64,000 nt of DNA, taken from assembly GCF_024139115.2 (NCBI RefSeq), contig NW_026943182.1, positions 260,203 through 324,202 on the forward strand. The letters run 5' to 3'. This DNA is from Armigeres subalbatus. Its lineage: Eukaryota > Arthropoda > Insecta > Diptera > Culicidae. The notes beneath the pieces are model-generated. The model was not told the origin of the DNA. It saw nothing but the letters and a program-made list of their open reading frames with translations, and ran no database searches. The translations under genes were made by a program, and so were the position numbers. Below are positions 32,580-43,712 of this stretch, piece after piece; the stretch's first letter is position 1; each line of letters opens with the position of its first letter.

Positions 32580-33828
32580 ATTTTGATCAGAGGATCATGT
32601 TCGGATTAGTGTCATTCTTGATGTTTGTCAATTTTAAATTTCGAATTAAACAATGAGAAGAGCGGAAATGCATTACTTATGTCTTGCGACAGTTTCTATA
32701 AATGAAAAGTTATAACATGGTCTAATAAAGTTATTAAAAAAAAGTTGTGACATGTGAGATTTAATTTAATTTTTAGTATTTCACGTGAAGAGTAGTTATG
32801 TGAGCACGCATAAACAGCAGCAGTTCTAGATTTTTTGCCGATGCAGATTTTGTTTGTAGTGTACAGATTAAAAATTTGCGTGTGTAATGCGATATGCTGA
32901 GCAGATTATTAATCAATTTGTTCTGATTTTAATGTAAGAGAGAGGGTCACTTCTGTGAGGGCCAATTTAACGTGAGATCTATCTGAAGCACTATTGCATC
33001 CAGGCAAGATGGTGTTAACCTCGAGGTGGCCGTGTTAAAATCCAGTTGAAATCCTGGTACGAGTGGGCGTCGAACTCGAGATGGTCGAATTTTCTGAAAT
33101 CCAGTTTTTGCCTTTCTTTTATCGTTGTTCGTTATCTATTGAGAGCGATTTCTGCAAACCCTGATCCGCGTCAGAACCGAATAAAAACTATTGTATGGTA
33201 ACTAATTTCACAAAGTTCAAAGACAAATGGAAAACTTGTTCGTAGTTTGCACCAAGATTATATCACGAATCCTCCCGTTGGTAACTTTCAGCTTGTGTTT
33301 CACACATATTTTCTAACACTCTATTCCGAAGTGTGTTGTTTTGCTGCCAATGAAATCGAAAGTAATTTTCATTTATCCAAAACTGAAGCAAATATTCTAT
33401 ACAACAGTTTTTTGCGGAACAACTCTCTGATAGTCGACCGTCGGACCCCGGTTCGGATTTTTCTCTTCTCGCAATACCATGTTTGGTGGTAATCCACTCA
33501 TTCGATATCCAAGAAAAATTATTCTATGCTTATTATTATCTGATAACTGTCAAAACTCCAGCCAAAGTAGCTTCATGAAGGTGTTATGTTCTTATTAAAA
33601 CTATTGCCGGGCAAGTAGTAGATGTCCATCTTCGTCGAACGTTCTCTGAACGTTCGCAAATTCTCTTCCACTGTGCGCAGCCAACGTTCAGGCATGAACA
33701 ATGACCACTACAAGGTATGCTTCTTGCTCGCTTGACCTGCAATGGATTCTAATGAGGTTGTCAAAGTTCAGAAACATATGAGGTTTCAATCCAAATACTA
33801 TTTTTTATCCATCGAGCGGTGCAATTAA
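32580..33828. other. Unassigned DNA
   Basis: No gene supported. An 81-codon frame at 33247-33492 has no recognised domain. A GATCATGTTCGGATTAGTG stretch at about 32590 repeats sequence found left of the MITE at about 32248. Confidence 0.35.
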
Positions 33829-34049
33829 GGTCACTCCTGACGGAATCCAAGTTTCAAAGTGCTCGCGTTTTCGGAGGCACACCACTCGATACGGAAGAAA
33901 CGCACAACTGTCATTTTTGTTGATTTAGTTTTGCTGCGTCGCAGCATGCGTGAAAAAATAAAAATGACAGTTGTGCGTCGCTTCCGTATCGAGTGGTGTG
34001 CCCCCGAAAACGCGAGCACTTTGAAACTTGGATTCCATCAGGAGTGACC
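33829..34049. mobile_element. TTAA-flanked hairpin MITE, copy 2
   Basis: A 221-bp near-perfect palindrome runs from GGTCACTCCTGACGG to CATCAGGAGTGACC with TTAA on both sides (33825-33828 and 34050-34053). Overlapping frames exist on both strands only because of the symmetry. It is adjacent to the Feilai SINE tail that starts at 34066. Confidence 0.92.
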
Positions 34050-34190
34050 TTAAGAATAAACCACCTTCTTCTTCTTTTTCTTATTGACATTACATCCCCC
34101 ACTGGGGCATTGCCGTCTCGCAGCTTAGTGTTCATCAAGCAATTGTACAGTTGTTAACTGCAAGCCCAACAAACATTGGAAGCTGATTAA

Positions 34191-34404
34191 TTATTTTAGA
34201 GCGTCTTAGGGGAAATGCTATAAGGTTAAAAGACTATTATTCTTCCATTTACTTCCACTATTCACTTTTTATGTATCAACAAACAGATACGTATTTCGTT
34301 TCCTACTTGGAAACTTCTTCAGTGTTTTGTTATCGACTGAAGAAAAACATTGCTCGGCTCGTTGCAAGTACATAAATGGAAGAATAATAGTCTTTTAACA
34401 TTTT
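34191..34404. mobile_element. Palindromic insert flanked by a 19-bp direct repeat
   Basis: GGTTAAAAGACTATTATTCT then TCCATTTA is mirrored by TAAATGGA then AGAATAATAGTCTTTTAAC. AACATTGGAAGCTGATTAA occurs on both sides (34172-34190 and 34405-34423), so the insert is bracketed by a perfect 19-bp direct repeat. The interior shares ACAGATACGTATTTCG and CTTCTTCAGTGT with family B. Confidence 0.62.
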
Positions 34405-34436
34405 AACATTGGAAGCTGATTAAGCGCTTATTCATC

Positions 34437-35389
34437 AAAAAAACCCTGATAAATCCACCTAGCGGTGATGATGCCTTTCTCGATTCAATGGATTTGACTT
34501 GGTATGATACATAGGGTAAAGTGTCCAATAGTGGACCCCCAACCAATAGTGGACCCTCCAGCCATTTTTTCATTATTACAGCACAATTGAAACATTTTGC
34601 TATGAAATTTCATCGGGAGATCCTACCTTACAGTCCTATGATTTGATTACATGCATTGAAAATGCTATGGGAAGTAAAATTAGACGATTTTTTACAATTC
34701 TATAAAAAATAAACACGAAAGTGTTCATTATAGGAATATTTTGGGGGGTCCATAATAGGAAAGAAGAACGTCCCGAAACGAAACATGAAAATCAAATGAA
34801 GTGTCGACTATAAGGAAGTAATTTCCTATTATGGACCCCCAGGGGGTCTACTATAGGGCAAGTTTAGTCCGACTTTACGATGTTAATTTCAAAGAATATC
34901 TTCGAGTATTTGATTGTTTTATGTATGTATCGTGAAGAGGAGATGCAGAGGTTGATATTAGATATCATGCCAAATTTATATTTTGAAAATTTCCACTCCT
35001 TATGCCAGGAAGAGCAAAATTTCGCTACTAGGGGGTCCACTATTGGGCATTTTACCCTATCAAAATAGTTGCCCATTTTCTTCATAACTTTTAAATGCAA
35101 TGACCGATCGCAAACAAATTCAATAGTAATCAACTAGAGTTTTTCCTCCGTCGAATGCAACTTGTTGCGAGAAAATCGGTTGAGAATTACTACATAGATA
35201 ATATTTTCGGTTTTCGTGTGCACACACACATACGCACATATACACACACGGACAGACAGACATTTCTTCAGCTCGACGAGCTGAGCCGATTGGTATATAA
35301 CATCATGGGTCTTCGACCCTTCTATAAAAAGTTGGATTTTGGAGTGAAATGATAGCCTTTCGGTACAACTATGTTGTAAAGAGAAAGGC
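34437..35389 (-). repeat. Family A repeat, reverse copy with nested MITE
   Basis: Reverse-oriented family A: TAAATCCACCTAGCGG and GCCTTTCTCG near 34454-34490, and GAGAAAGGC at 35381-35389. A CA-rich microsatellite with ACACACACATACGCACATA lies near 35222. It is interrupted by 34514-35057. Confidence 0.72.
34514..35057. mobile_element. TA-flanked MITE, TIR GGGTAAAGTGTCCAATAGTG
   Basis: Left terminus GGGTAAAGTGTCCAATAGTG, right terminus CACTATTGGGCATTTTACCC, flanked by TA at 34512-34513 and 35058-35059. Length 544 bp. Internal variants (CTATTATGGACCCCCAGG near 34825 and ATAATGGACCCC-like phrases) recur. It is the youngest layer in the nest at 34.1-35.6 kb. Confidence 0.87.
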
Positions 35390-35635
35390 AAAAAGTCTTC
35401 TTCAGCTGAAAAAAAGCGTTTATTCAGCTTAAATTGCTTGTTGGGAGGTTTCTAAACCGAGTTACCATTTTGCATTCGCATATCATGAGGCTAACACGAT
35501 GATACTTTTATGGCCAGGGAAGTCGAGACAATTTCCAAACCGAAAATCGCCTAAAGCAGGAATCGAACCCAGCCACCTTCAGTATGATCTTGTTTTATAG
35601 CCACGCATCTTACCGAACGGCTGAGGAAGGCCCCA

Positions 35636-38187
35636 GCATACAAACATCGTATACCCATATGAAGAAAATGATGATAAACGATGAAAACCGAATCAATTGA
35701 TTAAAAAAAAGTGCGTTTTTGCACAATTGTATATACAATATACATTATACATGGTTACGTGAATATAAAAGAAGACTTGTTTGAATCAATCAATTACCTC
35801 TGTGCATCATGCGGTGAAAATTGATTGTTCATGCAGAGGCATTGATCTCTGGCTGACACTTGCCTCTTCCTTCATTACTTTTCTCCTCTTCACAGTGTGT
35901 GTGTTTTATCTATTTGATTTGATCATTGCCTTTCCTTCCGTTTCATTGTTCGTCAATTAGACGGCTATATGGTTTATGATTGAATAATCAGCTTTTAATG
36001 CAACATGGGGCGATTGAACATTCAATGAGTACTAAACGTGTAACTGCGCATTTGTGACTTGATTATGCAACAGAAATGTTACAGTTTCACATTTAAACTT
36101 TCAACAGGTAGGTAGGTACTCCCATAATTATAAATTATAAGTAGGAAGAAAAAGAAAGAAATCCTATCTCAATAGTATGCTAGTTATCGTGTTATGGCAA
36201 ACCCCACGGAAATAGCTAGTTCATGCTACAGTCTATTTTTCAATACTGTTTCCATTGGTATTGGAGTCGCTGTCTATGTTCCATGTCATCGTAACCATAA
36301 AAGGAATAATGAAGAAATAATTTGCCTTTTTTATGTGCTATGAAGATTAATTACTTAAATCATGGAATTTTAGGATCATTTCTAAGCTACGAAATACTTA
36401 ACATGTTGTGAAAAATAACATGTTTGCTTTATATACTTGCAAAACATTCTTCAAGCATGTTTTTTCTATCCCACGTATCGTCTCCATCAAAATATCATTC
36501 AAATCTTCTCGAATAGTGAGCCTCTCCGTCCTAAAACCTACCAACCTACCAAATCAGCGAAAACCATATGCTGAAGAGCTTCTTCAGCCCGACCCAATTA
36601 ACGCAAGTTGAGAGGAAATTAACCCCGAAAAAATAAAACTGGCTAGCTCAAGTGCTCCTATAGATAGAAATAAAGCCACACGCAACACCAACGAAAGGAA
36701 AGGTGATGATGCCAATGTGGAGGAAGCTCAAATTCAACTTGTAGCCTTAGGAGTTTATTTTGGGCATCAGGTTGTTCCAGTACGCTCGCGTACACATGGG
36801 CGCAGCTACGAAAGGCACTCGGGCACACTATGTCAGTGGGGATGGCGAAAAAACCTTTATGAATCAATTTGGCCTATCTTGGACAGTTGAGTTAGATTTT
36901 TAAGGAATATTCTCATGCATTATTTTGGAGTAAGAGGATAAGCAAAAAAATACAACTAATCATAAATAAAATAAAAATTGCGATGGGACGGACGGACCAT
37001 CGAATCCAAATTTCAATGTTTGGGTTTTAAACTCTATTTTACTTTCATAATATTCAATAATCAATGTGACTTTCCTAACCTTATTGTTAATTAGACCGCA
37101 TTGAAATTTTTTCTTCGTTTGATCGATATATTTCAGAGAGAAAGTTAATATATTACGTAAATTATATTTTTACCTAATAAACGTAAAACGCACGATCTCA
37201 ACAACTTTATGTTCATTTTATAAAAATAGTTTGAGAAAACCATTATAATTACCAACCAACAGCCAGCGTAATCTAATCTAAATGCTATATAAAACTTTTG
37301 ACCGCCAGCTAGTGCGGAAACTGCCCACAGTGGAATGGGCATCCACACGTATTTCTCGTTGGTTCAGTTGAAGTAAATGCGGTGCGTCTGGTTTGCTGAG
37401 CGCACTTCCGTGGGAAATGAAGATTTGTTCCCCTTTTAGGCTGTGGGCTTCTTTTTGTTCAGTTCCGTTGCCATTGGTGTAGGCTAAGTGTGACTGCCGG
37501 GATTTTCCCTTCAGTCCGCACCAATTGCACCGAGTTTAATTTGCGAAAAAAAAACACTTAAGACAACGTTGTATTAGCGGTAGGTATGCAACGGCTGTAA
37601 CGCAGGGAAAAGTGCGATAATTTCCTCATAGTTTCTCTTTCATCGCTGCATCCAACATGGAGCGCGATGCAACTTTTTCTCATCAGTTTGCGAACCAAAT
37701 GTTTTTGCCGCGAGCCTATTGACACATACGTGAAAAAAACGAGATCTGGGTAAGACCTTCAACTTTATCTCAACCGAGTCATCGTTACATAAAGCGCAAC
37801 TGGGTAGACTGCGGCGGCGAATCACTTTTCAATCTCGTTCGTTGATAGGACGCAGAAGATCGCGCAGGTTGACGTAATTACATCTCCAGTAACAACCACA
37901 CAGCACAATAAGATTAGTTGTTACTAAACTGCGGTCGCTCCCTCATCCCCACCGATTTGCAGTCGGGTCTGTTATTGATGCGAACATGCGTTTTACCGAT
38001 AGAGTAATTTGCACAAATGCGCAATGAAAGAATGCGCTGTTGAATTTTCCCATGGCTGAGCAGATATTTTTCCCTACTGGCTGGGAAAAGTTGTCTTATC
38101 ACTCCATTGACTGTTTTTGTGACTACTAACATTAGGAGGGAAAAACTTGCAGGGAAATCAGTCCAAACTGGAAAATTATCAAATGAT
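35636..38187. other. Unassigned DNA
   Basis: No repeat boundaries or genes could be supported over this 2.5 kb. Short frames (36408-36611 plus, 36658-36867 minus, 37640-37825 minus) have no recognisable domain. It is one of the less repeat-like stretches of the window, so single-copy host DNA is plausible. Confidence 0.35.
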
Positions 38188-38405
38188 CACACTTAAAATG
38201 AATCGCAGATTTCTGTGAAATTTCACCGAAATCTCAACAGCAGAACTGTTCGGTAAAAACTTTACAGATTTTTTGGTAGTTTTGACAGTTGAACAACGGA
38301 AAATACCGCAGAAAATCGGTGAAATAATTACCGAACAAATCTACTGTTGAGATTTCGGTGAATTGAAAGAAAATTCTTCGAAATCTGTGAAATGATTTAA
38401 GTGTG
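38188..38405. mobile_element. MITE, TIR CACACTTAAA
   Basis: CACACTTAAAATGAATCGCA at the left is inverted relative to AATGATTTAAGTGTG at the right. Arms include CACCGAAATCTCAACAG / CTGTTGAGATTTCGGTG and GTTCGGTAA / TTACCGAAC. ATGAT/GATGAT flanks are similar but a TSD is not clear. It abuts a half copy of family B. Confidence 0.77.
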
Positions 38406-38560
38406 ATGATACTTGACTCGACTTCAAGTACCCTTACTGTTGAGGTCAAAATACGTATCTGTCGAGATACAATTAAGTGGTGGAATTTAATGGGATTGTA
38501 CAAACTCGTCTTATGACAAGTGAAGACATTCCACTAAAAAGCTCAAAATAATTTTCTTAA
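38406..38560. repeat. Family B palindrome, half copy
   Basis: It reads ACTTGACTCGACTTCAAGTA, then CTGTTGAGGTCAAAATACGT and ACAATTAAGTGGTGGAAT, ending GACATTCCACTAAAAAGCTC. This equals one arm of the complete palindrome at 56048-56330. The other arm is missing; the MITE 38188-38405 lies at the break. Confidence 0.62.
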
Positions 38561-38822
38561 CATTTCACACCTTTTCTCTCTACCCTACTATGTGTTTTAG
38601 AATTGAACAACAGACGGATGCGTTTGAATCACAAATATGTGCTTCTAAAAAGCACTTTAAATGGCAAACATCTTCCCCAAAAAAAACGGACTTCCGTCAC
38701 AAGTCATTAATCAAGAAAAAAATATCCTAAGCTCTCTAAATCATTCTGGAGTTCAATTCAATCCATCTTTCAAAGCAACTGTGCTTGGTACTAAACCTGT
38801 AACAATCCGTTGTGGCTGGCTA

Positions 38823-39024
38823 CCCAAGCAACCAAAAGTACGGGTAAGATGGGATGTTTTGGCTTAATCAGCTTGCATTTTAAGTAATTTTTTGTATGGC
38901 TGGAGCGCAAAAGTGAACTTTAAAGTTCAGTTAAGGTGCTTGGAACTCGATGTGAACCAAGAGTGAACTTATTGGTTCGGTTAGGAACAAATTTAAGTAA
39001 AATGTGAACTTTTGGTTGCTTGGG
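38823..39024. mobile_element. TA-flanked MITE, TIR CCCAAGCAACCAAAAGT
   Basis: Ends CCCAAGCAACCAAAAGT and ACTTTTGGTTGCTTGGG are perfect inverted repeats of 17 bp with TA on both sides (38821-38822 and 39025-39026). Length 202 bp. Internal GTGAACTTTAAAGTTCA-type palindromes are present. Confidence 0.83.
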
Positions 39025-39129
39025 TATGGGCGTCCAGAAACAATGTGCATGGCTTACGATTCATATATGTCCCAAACGAATGCTGACAAAAATCCAATCC
39101 AATAAATGTTGACTATAGCATTTCCCACA

Positions 39130-39920
39130 TGTTCACAAATTACGTAACGCAAAAATCGGAGTTTTTGACCCCCTCCCTCCCCCACGTAACAAAAAGTAAC
39201 ATTTTTTGTATGTACTCCCTCCCTCCTCCATATAACGCGTAACTTTGAAAAATTTGAAGGTTTTTTTTTTATGAAGCATGTGGATTTTTGATATTGGGAA
39301 TACATGTCGGTTTCTTATGGAATCCAATGTTACTACCAAGTCCTGGAAGCTGCACCAGAACATGTATAGCCAGTGTTCAGCTCCTTCAGCTTCATCTAAA
39401 ATACGGACTTTTGGTTTCCTGTTCTGAAGTCCTGTAAACCCCAACCTTTTGATAACACTTAACAACAAAATCCGTCGACAAAATTTATAAGGTGTAAGGC
39501 CACTCATGAGTAGCTCGTGTACTGCTGTTCTATGAATGCTTCTATTTAAATAGAAGAAATGGAGAAGAAAAAACGCATTAGGAATTCTGCAAACAGACTT
39601 GATATTATTTTCAAAAATCGGTATCTTCAAGAATTCTTGAGAAATATACATCAAAACAAACAACTGTGAGATAAAAAGTGACTACTGAGCAGTTGAGCGG
39701 TTAGGTGTTTCAGAATTCATCGTCTTGTTCAATATATGTCAGCAACTGGTTCAATCATTCTAAAAAAAATCAAATTCAAATTCAAAAAGCAAAAATTTTC
39801 ATTTGCGTTATGCGTAACATTTGGTACTAACCACCCCCTCCCCCGCCTTTTAGAGTAACAAAATATAACGCAAGTTGGACCTCCCCCCTCCCCCTAAACG
39901 CGTTACGTAATTTGTGAACA
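39130..39920. mobile_element. Element with 21-bp TIR starting TGTTCACAAATTACGTAACG
   Basis: The 21-bp end at 39130-39150 is perfectly inverted at 39900-39920. Next to each end lie C-rich CCCCCTCCCTCCCCC tracts and GTAAC/GTTAC words. The middle (about 39245-39790) is AT-rich and unlike the ends, so it may be a further insertion. A minus-strand frame of 176 codons (39663-39133) crosses the middle and the left arm. It has no recognised domain and ends in arm-derived Gly/Arg, so I do not call it a gene. Confidence 0.67.
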
Positions 39921-40089
39921 GACCCTAATGGCTATGTGAATTTGCATAGCATATATGTGAAAACACACACAACCGTTATTAACTATTCACCTTTATGTGG
40001 ATTCTCCTATGGCGCGTAATTATTAACGCACACATAAAATTTATTTGTAAATTTCTTTAGATTTTTGTCAATAAAAATGTGTGGATTTT

Positions 40090-41420
40090 TTTAGTGTAGA
40101 TTTCAGACCAATTGGTCTATGATATCAATTGTGCTCAGTGCAAAACCAATAGCAACTCGTTTGTAGATATGTCAAAATCGAATGTTCTAAATATTTCAAA
40201 TCATCTAAGTGTTCAGATGAATTGGTCTACAAAGTCAACTCGGTTCTGTACCTAGCGTTATTGGCTTGGTGGACTAATTGATCTTAACTGCAAAGATTTG
40301 GAGAACTTTGAACTTCGTATTCGATTATTTCAGGGACCTGATTGATAAGAAGCAGTCGCTATCATTTTTATACTGAGCGTAGTTGACCTGCTAAACAAAT
40401 TGGTATGAACTCCGGAATGATCCTGTGAACTAAGATCATCGTTTTTGCACATATTTAAATCGTAAATCGCATGACTGCTAAAGGCCTTGAACACCATGGG
40501 TTGTTTCTGATTTTTGAACTGAACCCAATTGACTTTAGTAGACCAACTGGACTGAGCTCCAGACTGATTTGAAAAACATAGAATATCCGATTTGGACATA
40601 TCCAAAATGAAAATTACCTCCATGACCTCTAATACTTATTGGAACATTATGGGTTGCTACCAGTTTTTAACCGAACTCAGTTGACTTGAATGATCTATTG
40701 GTTTAAACTCCACAATGATATGGAGAACTTCGAACATTAAATTTGGACATAACAAATTCGCAAATCATGTGCCTGGATTCCATGCGCCTATATGGACACC
40801 ATGGGTTGCTATTTATTTTGACCGAGCCTTGTTGACTTAGTAGAACAATTGGTCGGAACTCTTGGGTGATTTGGAGAACTTAGATGCTTAGATCATCTGG
40901 ATTGGACAAATATAAATCGTAAATCCTGGCCTGGAAGGATAATATGGCTTGTTCTTGATTTTGTACCGGCCTCAGTTGACTTGGTAGATCAATTTGTCTG
41001 AACTCCACAATGATTTGGAGAACTTAAGAAATCCGCTATGGACATATGTAAACCATTAATGCGCATGACCTCCAAGGCACTGTATGGACACCATGGGTTG
41101 CTATTGGCTTTGTATCGAGCCCAGCTGTCTTGGTAGACCTATTCGCCTGAATGTCTTGGAGAACTTAGAACATCCGGCTCTGTATGGGTTGTTATTGGCT
41201 GGATATCGAGCCCAGTTGTCTTGGTTCGTCTTAACTCCAGAATGATTAGGAGAACTAAGAACATTCTGTTTGCACATCGTAAGTATGCGCATGGCCTCTA
41301 AAGGCCTGTATGGGCACCATGGGCTGCTATTGGTTTTGTACCAAGCGTAATTGATCTGGTAGACCAAGGCTCTAAAATCCAGAATGGATTGGAGAACCTA
41401 GAACATGTAGAAATATTGTC
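40090..41420. repeat. Tandem array, about 150-bp unit
   Basis: About nine diverged units each contain CACCATGGGTTGCTATTGG-like, TTGACTTGGTAGACCAATTG-like and AATGATTTGGAGAACTTAG-like phrases. The GGAGAACTT word occurs at about 40308, 40723, 40873, 41024, 41158, 41251 and 41390, so spacing is irregular (roughly 95-150 bp). No coding function is implied; frames across it are by-products. Confidence 0.78.
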
Positions 41421-41566
41421 TGCATTCATGATTCGCCATCACTGAAATAGTATTGGGTACATTTCTGAAAAAACCCAAAATAATCCACCTAGTGGTGATG
41501 GTGCCTTTCTCGTGTATTATAAAATAAGAAAACCCATAAGAGTAACAAGAAAAGGACATAATAAAG

Positions 41567-41673
41567 ATAAGAAAATTATTTTGAGCTTTTTAGTGGAATG
41601 TCTTCACTTGTCTTCACAGATACAATTAAGTGGTGGAATTCAATGGGATGGTATAAACTCGTCTTAGGACAAG
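41567..41673. repeat. Family B fragment flanked by a 13-bp direct repeat
   Basis: TTTTAGTGGAATGTCTTCAC, then CAATTAAGTGGTGGAATTC and AAACTCGTCTTAGGACAA, belong to family B with the centre removed. GGACATAATAAAG occurs on both sides (41554-41566 and 41674-41686), consistent with an insertion. Confidence 0.5.
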
Positions 41674-42231
41674 GGACATAATAAAGGTCAAAATTGAACT
41701 TAAGGGAGATAGATTCTGTTATATCCATCAATTAGCACTTATTTGAGCTCATTGAAGCTGTTTTTGCGAAACCTTTCGATGTTGAACATTTTTTTCACAG
41801 GGGGAACAAATGTTTTTTTTACTAATTCCGGAACGCAATGGCTTATTGAGCCAACTTTCAATAGCAAATTAGGAAGGATTCCGCGTCGAATGCAACTTAT
41901 TGCGAGTAAATCGGATAATGCTAAGTGCCAAAAATGTGTCTTACATTTTTTGTACGCATACACACATACACACACATACACATACATACAGACATCACCC
42001 TCCCCATGGCCACTGGGTGAGTTAGACCGGGACCATCGTCCCTAACCCCTAATCCCAAGGCGTCAAGCGACCCGTGCCGAGGGATGCATGCCCAGGGGGG
42101 TGAAATAATAAGCTAGGCCTTTAACGGAGCCTGTGGGGTACCTGGGCACCCTCCACAGTAATTGTCCCTTACCGCGTTATGCTGGGCTCTGGCGTGGTGG
42201 ACCTCTTTTCCCGAGCAACTCGTGGGACCAA

Positions 42232-43711
42232 AATGGAAAACCCCTTCGCAAGAGGTGGGTTGTTCAGGTTTCCGCCTAGGAGGCCAGAGGCAATAGTCGG
42301 CAGCTCAGTGCGCAGCGCCAGCGTGGGTCACTCAACCTTCCTCTCGGCTATAAAAACGCCGGAAGGGGTTATTGACGGCCCATGGCTTGTGAAGGCGATG
42401 AACCGCAAACGCGATGGGCTTTCGGCCTTCGAGGTGGCGACGGAACAGCTGGACGCCATCATCGACTTTGCGTCATCGAAGCATAATATCAGCAAGGACC
42501 TCAAGAGGAGCTTGCAGAAACTTCGAAAGTCGATGCTGGACGCCAAGCTGGAGAGGGCGGTCGGGACGGCCAAGTGTAAACCCGTGAAATCGGCGTGCCA
42601 GCGAAGACGGTGGTGCCAAAGTCTACCCATACTGAGGCTCAAGTATTTGCGGGTACGTCGGGGGTGACTACTCCAACGGAGCAGACACAAAAACGGGGGA
42701 GACAGTCTCCAGGGATGAGCTCCTGGGGCCGCTCCAAAACGCGGAGGGTTACTACCCCGAACAAGGGTAGTGGGGCTGGAAGCTGAACCCCGGTCAGGTA
42801 CCTCCAAAACCGGAGGAGGAAGGACCTGGAAAGGTCCGTCCACTCAGGCAAGACGGTGGTAAGGGTTACGGCAGGCTGAAAGTTCTCAGCCGCACCAGAC
42901 CAGGGAAATAGAGGGGAATGACGCCTCCTGGACCCTGGTCAAGAACAAGAGGAAACCGAAGACGTCAAGGGCCGAAAAGAAGGCCCAGGCGAACGAGGGT
43001 AGCAAGAAGTCTAGGGTAGGCGCCAATCGCTCCAGGGGCGATGCCCTAGTCATCACGGCGGACGAGGCTAAGTACTCGGATGTTTTGAAGGCGATGAGGA
43101 GTGACATCAAGCTCGGTGAACTCGGCGCCGACGTACGTCGAATAAGACGTACCCGGATGGGCGAGATGATACTCGAGCTGAAGCGGGGCGTCTCGCAAAA
43201 GGGCGCCGCCTACAAGAAGTTGGCGGAGGAGGTCCTAGGCGAGACGGTCAAGGTGAGGGCACTCACGACGGAGGTGAATCTAAGGGTTAAAGACCTGGAC
43301 GAGATCACTGAAGTCGAAGAGCTCGTCACGGCACTGCGGCGACAGTGTGAAGTGGAGACGCCCACCGCAGCCGTTCGGCTACGGAAAGGTCCGGCAGGGA
43401 CGCAGGTAGCAGCGGACGCCTCCAAGGTAGTCAAGTTAGGGAGCGTCAAGGTGGGATGGTCGGTATGTCCTGTGCGCATATACGAGCAACCCGAAGTTTG
43501 CTTCAAGTGCCTGGAACCGGGGCACAAGCAATGGGACTGCAAAGGCCCTGACAGAAGCAATCTCTGCCGACGCTGCGGATATAAGGCACAATGCTGCACG
43601 AACCCTCCCAATTGCTTGATTTGTTCCAGCAAAGCTGTGAACAGCAAGCACCCCATGGGGGGCTCGATGTGCCCGGCGTTTAAGCGTGCTGCAAAATCAA
43701 AGTGCAGGTAA
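42232..43711 (+). pseudogene. R1-clade ORF1 (gag-like, CCHC zinc knuckles), frameshifted
   Basis: The reading begins MENPFARGGLF at 42232 and stays open to about 42590. It shifts frame near 42595 (PAKTVVPKSTH), and after a stop at 42787 resumes from about 42880 through NDASWTLVKNKRK, ITADEAKYSDVLKAMRSDIK and RRTRMGEMILELKRG. The last frame (Met at 43085, 208 codons) ends in zinc knuckles. CFKCLEPGHKQWDC (residues 139-152) is a complete C-x2-C-x4-H-x4-C. The second, from C161, lacks its central Gly-His segment. The third is C177, C180, H189, C196. In R1-type elements this protein packages the RNA and directs it to targets. At least two frameshifts and the damaged second knuckle argue against function. 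Confidence 0.86.
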
Positions 43712-43712
43712 A

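Larger units (their letters stand above)
34165..35445. mobile_element. TIR element CCCAACAA, carrying nested repeats
   Basis: The left end CCCAACAAACATTGGAAGCT (from 34165) and the right end read inward, CCCAACAAGCAATTTAAGCT (to 35445), are inverted and share TGAATAA/TGATTAA-like sequence beyond. It occupies a precise break in the SINE. It contains a palindrome (34191-34404) and a family A copy (34437-35389), which itself contains a MITE. Confidence 0.58.
34066..35635 (-). mobile_element. Feilai-like SINE, split by nested insertions
   Basis: In reverse orientation, the 3' part with its GAA-type tail (TTCTTCTTC on the plus strand) is at 34066-34164. The rest lies at 35446-35635, with the inverted B box GGAATCGAACCC at about 35561 and the TCATGAGGCTAACACGATGA phrase at about 35482. 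The two parts join at the expected internal position (TTAACTGC on the left, AGGTTTCTAA on the right). The intervening 34165-35445 is a later TIR insertion. Confidence 0.77.

Noticed and set aside
33831..34047. Overlapping 62-codon frames on both strands, repeated at three loci
   Set aside because: They are the two strands of a palindromic MITE, so the similar peptides on both strands are a symmetry effect, not conserved small proteins.
39133..39663. 176-codon minus-strand open frame as a host or viral-derived gene
   Set aside because: No recognisable domain, and its C-terminal part is translated TIR-arm sequence (Gly/Arg-rich). I saw no motif of RNA-virus polymerase, nucleoprotein or glycoprotein here or elsewhere in the window.
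42179..42231. Earlier ATG (42179) as the ORF1 start
   Set aside because: The ATG at 42232 (MENPF) starts the part that resembles ORF1; the upstream 17 codons look like leader sequence. The choice is not certain because the copy is a pseudogene.
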